Shown here: piece by piece, positions 1 to 4,480 of the stretch
How the letters are laid out: each line of letters starts with the position of its first letter
Position numbering within the stretch: position 1 is the first letter of the stretch
NCBI GenBank assembly: GCA_020432595.1
Contig: JAGQGA010000401.1
Span: forward strand, 1 to 5,383
From: Anaerolineales bacterium
Lineage (GTDB): Bacteria; Chloroflexota; Anaerolineae; Promineifilales; Promineifilaceae
Length of the DNA: 5,383 nt
Reading direction: 5' to 3'
Made by a program: the position numbers and the translations under genes
Notes under the pieces: model-generated
What the model was told of the DNA's origin: nothing
Database searches by the model: none
What the model saw: the letters and a program-made list of their open reading frames with translations, nothing else

Positions 1-1
1 C

Positions 2-172
2 GTGACGGCCAAAAGCGATGCGCGGGACGCGGGGCAGGTGTTCCGCTATCTACGTGGCCCGATGACGGGGCGCATTTTGGATTTGTCGGTGACGCACGCG
101 GGCGAACTATACAATTCGCCGCCGCCAACGTGGGTGGCGGGGGCGCTGATTGAGTGGAAGTTGGCGGGTTGA
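2..172 (+). CDS. 3' end of an unrecognised protein gene (partial)
   Basis: The frame is open from the window edge and ends in TGA at 170-172, giving 56 visible residues. About three quarters of its codons end in G or C (hand count 43 of 56), which is what a real gene in this GC range would show; the other + frame that is open here gives a low-complexity glycine/alanine peptide. The visible C-terminus includes RYLRGPMTGRILDLSV and ends PPPTWVAGALIEWKLAG. I do not recognise the family and see no catalytic motif, signal peptide or membrane segment. No hairpin with a T-run follows directly, although the inverted repeat at 212-294 lies 40 nt downstream. The gene reads toward the small membrane-protein gene and is convergent with hsdR. 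It could belong to a different operon from the hsd locus. The frame choice is fairly secure, the function is unknown. Confidence 0.6.
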   Translation: MTAKSDARDAGQVFRYLRGPMTGRILDLSVTHAGELYNSPPPTWVAGALIEWKLAG

Positions 173-211
173 TGGCGTATAATTTTGCTCATCTTTTTGC
201 TAAGAATTAAG

Positions 212-294
212 AATGGGACGCTGATTTACCTGATTTTCCTGATTATAAAGTTGATGTTGCTAATCAGGTAAGTCAGTAAAATCAGCGTCCTATT
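212..294. repeat. Imperfect inverted repeat with 9-nt internal iteration
   Basis: The arms 216-245 and 261-290 match at 26 of 30 positions and are separated by a 15-nt loop. Pairing extends outward to 212/294 with one G.T wobble. Each arm is made of three imperfect 9-nt units: CTGATT begins at 221, 230 and 239 on the left, and its complement family AATCAG, AGTCAG, AATCAG begins at 262, 271 and 280 on the right. The outer ends are GGACGC and GCGTCC. This fits a dispersed hairpin or MITE-like element more than a terminator, because no T-run follows. It ends 6 nt before the Shine-Dalgarno of the 40-residue gene, so it would lie in the leader if transcription starts upstream. Confidence 0.85.
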
Positions 295-300
295 ATGAAA

Positions 301-305
301 AGGAG
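301..305 (+). promoter_or_regulatory. Shine-Dalgarno site of the small membrane-protein gene
   Basis: AGGAG is followed by 8 nt and then ATG at 314, a near-ideal spacing. It sits in an A-rich stretch (GAAAAGGAGAATATAAC) unlike the GC-rich sequence around it. This site sets the start of the 40-codon gene and is the main reason for treating that short frame as translated. Confidence 0.75.
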
Positions 306-313
306 AATATAAC

Positions 314-436
314 ATGGCGGCATTAGCCATTATTGGTTTGGTTTTGATTGTTATTTTTGTGGTGGCGATTGTGGGCGCAGTTGGCCTGGGTATTATTGGC
401 ATTGGGGCCAGTATGGTGAAGGGCGACGAAGAGTAA
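314..436 (+). CDS. 40-residue hydrophobic small membrane protein
   Basis: ATG at 314 and TAA at 434-436 give 40 codons. Residues 4-34 are almost entirely Ile, Val, Leu, Ala and Gly, enough for one transmembrane helix. The second half is glycine-patterned (G21, G24, G26, G29, G31), which is the kind of spacing that lets helices pack or oligomerise. The last residues carry the only charges (K36, D38, E39, E40). The gene has its own strong ribosome site and an intrinsic terminator 28 nt after the stop, so it looks like a compact unit. It is not recognised as a named family. Possible roles are a small structural or regulatory membrane peptide, or a type I toxin-like peptide; no antisense RNA gene was identified, so the toxin idea is only a possibility. 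It has no evident link to the hsd genes. Confidence 0.7.
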   Translation: MAALAIIGLVLIVIFVVAIVGAVGLGIIGIGASMVKGDEE

Positions 437-464
437 GCAAGGCGCACAGAACGCGAATGAGAGG

Positions 465-489
465 AAGCCGGATCACTCCGGCTTTTTTT
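465..489 (+). terminator. Rho-independent terminator after the small membrane-protein gene
   Basis: A perfect 8-bp stem (AAGCCGGA, 465-472, with TCCGGCTT, 477-484) encloses a 4-nt TCAC loop and runs into seven T residues at 483-489. Read from the other strand the hairpin is followed by CCTCTC, with no T-run, so it should end + strand transcription only. It sits 28 nt after the stop codon of the 40-residue gene and about 70 nt from the convergent end of hsdR. Confidence 0.87.
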
Positions 490-519
490 GTGTCTGTTTT
501 GTTGTGTGAGTTGGGGAAG

Positions 520-531
520 AAACGGCCGTTT
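520..531. repeat. 12-bp palindrome AAACGGCCGTTT, one of a recurring family
   Basis: This is a perfect palindrome in the gap between the terminator and the end of hsdR. The 10-bp core AACGGCCGTT recurs exactly at 3642-3651. CGGCCGTT, in one orientation or the other, occurs at 523-530, 2052-2059, 3093-3100, 3364-3371, 3644-3651 and 4202-4209. Most copies lie inside hsdR or the transposase gene, so the motif is tolerated in coding sequence, like the highly iterated palindromes of cyanobacteria. Its function is unknown. Confidence 0.6.
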
Positions 532-561
532 TTCCCACCAACAGCTTTACCTAAAGGCGAT

Positions 562-3500
562 TTACCCTTCTTCCTTTGTCCAAAAATCGGCCAGCATTTC
601 TGCTTGGGTGAGGACTTTATTGACCGACTCTGTGTACTCACCCGTTGCCGGATCATCTGGCGGGTAGTTGTGCTTACGCAAAATACGCTTCACCAATACC
701 CGCAATTTAGCTTGCACACTTTCCTTGTACTGCCAATCAATTGACGTATTTGCCCGCACCTTGTCTACTAACTCATGGGCAATTCGTTTAAGCACCACAT
801 CACCCAGCACCGCTTCCGCCGTTGGGTTGTCCGCCAGCGCGTCGTAAAACGCCATCTCATCGGTGCGTAAATTCATCTTCTCGCCGCGCTTGTCCGCCTC
901 GCGCATCTCCTGCGCCATTCTGATCAGTTCCTCGATCACTTTGGCAGAATCAATCAGGCCGTTTTGGTAGCGGCGCACCGCGTCGGCCAACATCTCAGAG
1001 AATTTGCGGCTTTGCACCAGGTTGAGCGTCGAGCGGTTTTTGATTTCATCGTTCAACAGCCGCTTCAGCAGTTCAAATGCCAGATTGGGGTGCTGTAAAT
1101 TTTGCACTTCAGCCAAAAACTCATCAGACAAAATCGAGATGTCCGGCTTTTTGATGCCGGCCGCATCAAACACGTCCACCACTTCTTCGGAAATGATGGC
1201 ATCATTAATGATTTGCCGAATTGCGGTTTCGATTTCCGCATTGGTGCGTGTCTTTTGCTGCTCATCAAACTTGTTGAAGCGGGCCTTGATCGCCTGAAAG
1301 AAGGCCAAATCGTCGCGCACGTCGTTGGTAGCGGGATGCGGCACGGAAAGGGCAAACGCTTTTTGCAGCTTCACCACATTTTGCTTAAACCGCTCCTTGC
1401 CGTTGCGAACCTTCTCCCCATGTTGCACTTCGGTCAGGTCGGCGATGTGGTTGGCGGCGGCGAGCATGAAGTTGAGCTTATCTTTGGGTTCCAACGTGAA
1501 GTAGTGCCGGTAATCGAACGTGCCAAACATATCGGCAACGATTTCATGCAGTTCTAGCATTTTGGCGACCGCTTCTTCCTGGTCGTAGGCCAGTTGGCCG
1601 CGCCCTTCGCTGGCGGTGTAAATAGCCAACGCCTTCCGCAAATCCTGGGCAATGCCAATGTAATCCACAATCAAGCCGCCCTCTTTGTCGCCAAAAACGC
1701 GGTTGACCCGGGCGATGGCTTGCATCAAATTGTGGCCGTTCATCGGTTTGTCAATGTACATCGTGTTCAAAATGGGGGCATCGTAGCCAGTGAGCAGCAT
1801 GTCGCGCACGATGAGCAATTTCAGCGGATCGGTTGGGTCTTTGAGGCGGTCGCCCAACGTTTTGCGGCGCGGCTTGTTGCGGATGTGCTTCTGCCATTCC
1901 AGCGGGTCGCTGGCCGAACCGGTCATGACGATTTTAATCGCTCCTTTGCTGTCATCGGGATCGTGCCAATCGGGGCGCAGCTTAATGATTTCGTCGTGCA
2001 TGGCCACGCAAATGCGGCGGCTCATGCAGACAATCATGCCTTTGCCCGCTGCGGCCGTTTGCCGTGCTTCAAAATGGGCAATGAGGTCGGCGGCAACTTG
2101 TTCCAGCCGGGGCTGGCTGCCCACCACCGCCTCTTTGCTGGTCCATTTGGCAAAGCGTTTTTGCCGGTCGGTGAGTTCGTCATCTTCAGTGATTTCTTCA
2201 ACTTGCTGGTCAAGGATGCGTTGGGCTTCTTCCGAGAGCTTGATTTGGGCCAGGCGGCTTTCATAGTAGATGCGCACCGTGGCCCCATCTTCCACCGCCT
2301 GCTGGATGTCGTACACGTCTACGTAGTTGCCAAAAACGGCCTGGGTGCTGGCATCTTCTTTTTCGATGGGGGTGCCGGTGAAGCCGATGAAGGAGGCATT
2401 GGGCAGGGCGTCGCGCATGTTGCGGGCAAAGCCGTCAATGAAGTCGTACTGGCTGCGATGGGCTTCGTCGGCGATGACAACGATGTTGCGCCGCTCGCTG
2501 AGCAGGGGATATTCGCCCCCTTTGGCGTTGGGCAGGAATTTTTGAATGGTAGTGAACACCACGCCGCCGGAAGCCACCGCCAGGAGCTTTTTTAAATCTG
2601 CGCGGTTGGCAGCCTGGGTGGGGGTTTGCCGCAGCAGGTGGCGGCAGTTGCTAAACGTCTCGAACAACTGCTGATCCAAATCGTTGCGGTCGGTGATGAC
2701 AACGAGGGTGGGGTTGTTCATCTGCTCGGCCAAAATCAGTTTGCCCGCGTAAAAGACCATCGAGAGGCTTTTGCCGCTGCCCTGGGTGTGCCAGAAGACC
2801 CCGGCCCGCTTGTCGCCAGGGGGCTGGGTTTTGACGGTGGGCAGGCCGTATGCTTCCGGCTCCTGGCGCACCATTGGCGGCGCGGGCGCGGCGGCGCGGA
2901 TAGTGGATTCAATCGCCCGGTTGACGGCGTAATATTGGTGGTAGGCGGCGATCTTTTTGATTGTTTCGGCGCGGCTTTCTTCAAAGACGATGAAGTGGCG
3001 GATGAGATCTAACAGGGTTTGTTTGTTGAGCAGGCCGTGGATCATGGGGACGAGGGCGCTTTCGGTGTTGGGGTCTATCAGGGTCAGGCCATCGGCCGTT
3101 TTCCACTCCATGAAGCGGCTGTAGGGGCTGGAGAGGCCGCCCACTTTGGCAAACCAGCCGTCGCTGATGATCAGCAGGGCGTTGGGGATGAAAAGCGACG
3201 GGATTTGCTGTTTGTAGGTTTGCAGTTGGCGGTAGGCGGCTTGAATGTCGGCGTTTTCGTCGCTGGCGTTTTTCAGTTCGATGACAACGAGGGGGATGCC
3301 GTTGACAAAAAGTACCACGTCGGGGATGCGTTTGTGGTGGCTTTCGGTGAAGACAAGCTGGTTAACGGCCGTAAATTCATTACTTTCCGGATTATCCCAA
3401 TCAATCAGCCACACTTTGTCCGTTTTGGCTTTGCCATCGCCGATGCCGAATTTGATGTCCATGCCGTCGGTGAGCAGTTGGTGAAAGGCTCGGTTGTTGT

Positions 3501-3738
3501 CCAGCAGGTTAAGCGCATCGGCGCGTTGGGCTTTTTTGAATGCTTCTTCGCGGGCAGCGGCGGGAAGGTGGGGGTTGAGCCGGTTGATGGCGGCGCGCAG
3601 GCGGGCGGCGAGAAAGACATCGTTTAGGTCGCGCTCTCTGGAACGGCCGTTTACGATATGCGGGCCGTGCAGGACGGTGTAACCGTTGTCATCATGCAGC
3701 ACGTCGAGGGCGATTTGTTCGATTTCGGATTCGTACAT
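562..3738 (-). CDS. hsdR: Type I restriction enzyme R subunit (HsdR), endonuclease and DNA translocase
   Basis: This is the 1058-residue motor and nuclease subunit of a type I restriction enzyme, the expected full length. With HsdM and HsdS it forms the complex that binds unmodified sites, pulls DNA in using ATP, and cuts at a distance. The N-terminal nuclease domain has the PD-(D/E)xK residues D140, E154 and K156, followed by the type I QxxxY signature Q171-Y175. The superfamily 2 helicase motor follows: Walker A TQGSGKS at 318-324, DEAH at 424-427, TGTP at 454-457, GYDAP at 651-655 and QAIARVNR at 673-680. The C-terminal part (about 900-1055) resembles the DUF3387-type helical region that docks on the methylase. 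ATG at 3738 was chosen because the product then begins as HsdR proteins usually do. No Shine-Dalgarno precedes it, and a REP hairpin ends 7 nt upstream. No frameshift or missing catalytic residue was seen. Confidence 0.97.
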   Translation of the reverse strand: MYESEIEQIALDVLHDDNGYTVLHGPHIVNGRSRERDLNDVFLAARLRAAINRLNPHLPAAAREEAFKKAQRADALNLLDNNRAFHQLLTDGMDIKFGIGDGKAKTDKVWLIDWDNPESNEFTAVNQLVFTESHHKRIPDVVLFVNGIPLVVIELKNASDENADIQAAYRQLQTYKQQIPSLFIPNALLIISDGWFAKVGGLSSPYSRFMEWKTADGLTLIDPNTESALVPMIHGLLNKQTLLDLIRHFIVFEESRAETIKKIAAYHQYYAVNRAIESTIRAAAPAPPMVRQEPEAYGLPTVKTQPPGDKRAGVFWHTQGSGKSLSMVFYAGKLILAEQMNNPTLVVITDRNDLDQQLFETFSNCRHLLRQTPTQAANRADLKKLLAVASGGVVFTTIQKFLPNAKGGEYPLLSERRNIVVIADEAHRSQYDFIDGFARNMRDALPNASFIGFTGTPIEKEDASTQAVFGNYVDVYDIQQAVEDGATVRIYYESRLAQIKLSEEAQRILDQQVEEITEDDELTDRQKRFAKWTSKEAVVGSQPRLEQVAADLIAHFEARQTAAAGKGMIVCMSRRICVAMHDEIIKLRPDWHDPDDSKGAIKIVMTGSASDPLEWQKHIRNKPRRKTLGDRLKDPTDPLKLLIVRDMLLTGYDAPILNTMYIDKPMNGHNLMQAIARVNRVFGDKEGGLIVDYIGIAQDLRKALAIYTASEGRGQLAYDQEEAVAKMLELHEIVADMFGTFDYRHYFTLEPKDKLNFMLAAANHIADLTEVQHGEKVRNGKERFKQNVVKLQKAFALSVPHPATNDVRDDLAFFQAIKARFNKFDEQQKTRTNAEIETAIRQIINDAIISEEVVDVFDAAGIKKPDISILSDEFLAEVQNLQHPNLAFELLKRLLNDEIKNRSTLNLVQSRKFSEMLADAVRRYQNGLIDSAKVIEELIRMAQEMREADKRGEKMNLRTDEMAFYDALADNPTAEAVLGDVVLKRIAHELVDKVRANTSIDWQYKESVQAKLRVLVKRILRKHNYPPDDPATGEYTESVNKVLTQAEMLADFWTKEEG

Positions 3739-3745
3739 AATGGTA

Positions 3746-3784
3746 GTAGGGGCGAAGCATCGGCAGCCGATGCTTCGCCCCTAC
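3746..3784. repeat. REP-like hairpin, copy 1 (compact), between RAYT and hsdR
   Basis: A perfect 18-bp inverted repeat (3746-3763 and 3767-3784) has a 3-nt CAG loop. The outer end is GTAG and the arm reads GTAGGGGCGAAGCATCGG. It starts 2 nt past the RAYT stop codon and ends 7 nt from the hsdR start codon. It is the shortest of the three copies and lacks the ~30-nt centre of the others. In mRNA it would form a very stable hairpin immediately before hsdR. Confidence 0.93.
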
Positions 3785-3786
3785 GG

Positions 3787-4374
3787 TTACGGTGACGACC
3801 ATAACGAATCCGCATCCCATTGCGCCGGGTTATTGGCAATGTAATGGGCGATTCGTTGGTACGCCTGTTCGTCACGGATGATATGTTCCCAATAGTTGCG
3901 CTGCCAAACCGGTGTGCCGGGTGTGCCGCGCTGTTTGTTGATTTTACGGGAGGCCACCGATTTGAAATTTTGCACCATCGCGCCGATGGAACCGGAATCG
4001 GTGCCGTTGGGTTGGGGCCGTAGGGGCGAAGCATCCGCCCTTAACCCGTCTGGGTTATCCACGGTTTTGCTGGCGGATGCTTCGCCCCTACCCACCACGA
4101 TCACAATAATGCCGTGGATGTGGTTGGGCATGACGACCCATTCGCCTAATGTGATGTGGGGGAAATGGCGGGCCAGGTCTAACCAGCAGGCGGCGACAAT
4201 ACGGCCGTTTTCATTCAACACCATCTCCCCAGCCACAACCTCACCAAACAGGTTTTGCCGGTTGTGGGTGCAAATGGTGATGAAGTACGCCCCGGCCTGG
4301 GTGTAATCATACCCCGCCAGCCGGATGGATCGGCGGTGATGGATTTGTGGGTTATATCGGTTTTTATGCGTCAT
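3787..4374 (-). CDS. REP-associated tyrosine transposase (RAYT, IS200-like Y1 HUH family)
   Basis: This 195-residue protein belongs to the Y1 transposase family that nicks and rejoins single-stranded DNA at hairpins. The N-terminus (HHRRSIRLAGYDYTQAGAYF, then ITICTHNRQ) is the classic RAYT opening. The metal-binding HUH motif is H85-I86-H87 within MPNHIHGI. The C-terminal RNYWEHIIRDE segment (160-170) contains Y161, the likely nucleophile, and IANNPAQWD follows as in relatives. Length and motif order indicate an intact gene. Residues 95-119 (from GRGEASAS to RADASPLR) are not ordinary family sequence: they are the translation of an internal REP hairpin. The ATG at 4374 gives the usual N-terminus, but ribosome binding looks weak (GGTGA only 3 nt upstream). 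It is co-oriented with hsdS and hsdR, so read-through of the operon could express it. In other genomes RAYTs are mostly single-copy and are thought to spread REPs in trans. Confidence 0.93.
   Translation of the reverse strand: MTHKNRYNPQIHHRRSIRLAGYDYTQAGAYFITICTHNRQNLFGEVVAGEMVLNENGRIVAACWLDLARHFPHITLGEWVVMPNHIHGIIVIVVGRGEASASKTVDNPDGLRADASPLRPQPNGTDSGSIGAMVQNFKSVASRKINKQRGTPGTPVWQRNYWEHIIRDEQAYQRIAHYIANNPAQWDADSLWSSP
4020..4091. repeat. REP-like hairpin, copy 2, embedded in the RAYT reading frame
   Basis: Perfect 20-bp arms (4020-4039 and 4072-4091) carry GTAGGGGCGAAGCATCCGCC and its complement. They flank a 32-nt centre that holds a smaller hairpin (TAACCC 4042-4047 with GGGTTA 4052-4057). 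The whole element is 72 nt, or 24 codons, and keeps the frame open. The two arms read as GRGEASA and ADASPLR in the transposase. It lies just after the HUH motif and before the C-terminal helix with the candidate tyrosine. Confidence 0.93.
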
Positions 4375-4394
4375 ATGTCACCGTTCGTCGGGCC

Positions 4395-4466
4395 GTAGGG
4401 GCGAAGCATCCGCCGCATAGGGCCTGGATTGACCAACAACTGGCGCGGCGGATGCTTCGCCCTTAC
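4395..4466. repeat. REP-like hairpin, copy 3, between hsdS and RAYT
   Basis: The 22-nt arms (4395-4416 and 4445-4466) match at 21 of 22 positions. The exception is a C-to-T change in the right arm (CCTTAC instead of CCCTAC). The 28-nt centre is unlike that of copy 2, but the total length is again 72 nt. It begins 14 nt past the hsdS stop codon and ends 20 nt before the RAYT start. No T-run follows on the - strand, so it is not a typical intrinsic terminator. As mRNA structure it may protect the upstream hsdMS message from 3' decay, a role known for REPs elsewhere. Confidence 0.92.
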
Positions 4467-4480
4467 ATGCGCCGCGCCCA

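Larger units (their letters stand above)
3746..4466. mobile_element. RAYT-REP unit inserted between hsdS and hsdR
   Basis: This 721-bp block consists of a RAYT gene with REP-like hairpins at both ends and one inside the gene, all sharing the arm GTAGGGGCGAAGCATC. RAYTs are single-domain HUH/Y1 nucleases related to IS200/IS605 TnpA and are characteristically flanked by the REPs they act on. The block lies between two genes of the same type I system that are usually adjacent. No target-site duplication was seen, and none is expected for this class. The outer limits are set by the last bases of the hairpin arms and are therefore inferred. Confidence 0.75.

Noticed and set aside
185..207. Promoter (TTGCTC ... 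TAAGAAT) upstream of the small membrane-protein gene
   Set aside because: The hexamers are weak matches with poor spacing, and the AT-rich stretch would produce such matches by chance. A promoter must exist somewhere, but none can be assigned confidently.
226..447. 73-codon - strand open frame opposite the 40-residue gene
   Set aside because: It is the complement of the inverted repeat and of the hydrophobic gene, with a low-complexity product, no ribosome site and no family resemblance.
457..744. 95-codon + strand open frame spanning the terminator and the end of hsdR
   Set aside because: It starts inside the terminator region, contains the T-run and palindrome, and then runs antisense to the conserved hsdR C-terminus. 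It has no convincing ribosome site.
1594..2595. Long 333-codon + strand open frame opposite hsdR, and similar ones at 1102-1557 and 3019-3627
   Set aside because: They lie wholly antisense to hsdR, whose motifs are intact throughout. Their products show no family resemblance and are typical of antisense frames in GC-rich genes.
3746..4466. CRISPR array made of the three GTAGGGGCGAAGC repeats
   Set aside because: The repeats are long inverted pairs, spaced about 200-300 bp apart around and inside a transposase gene, without uniform spacers. This is REP/BIME-like structure, not an array.
4395..4466. Intrinsic terminator after hsdS
   Set aside because: The stem is strong, but no T-run follows on the - strand, and the same sequence recurs as a REP element.
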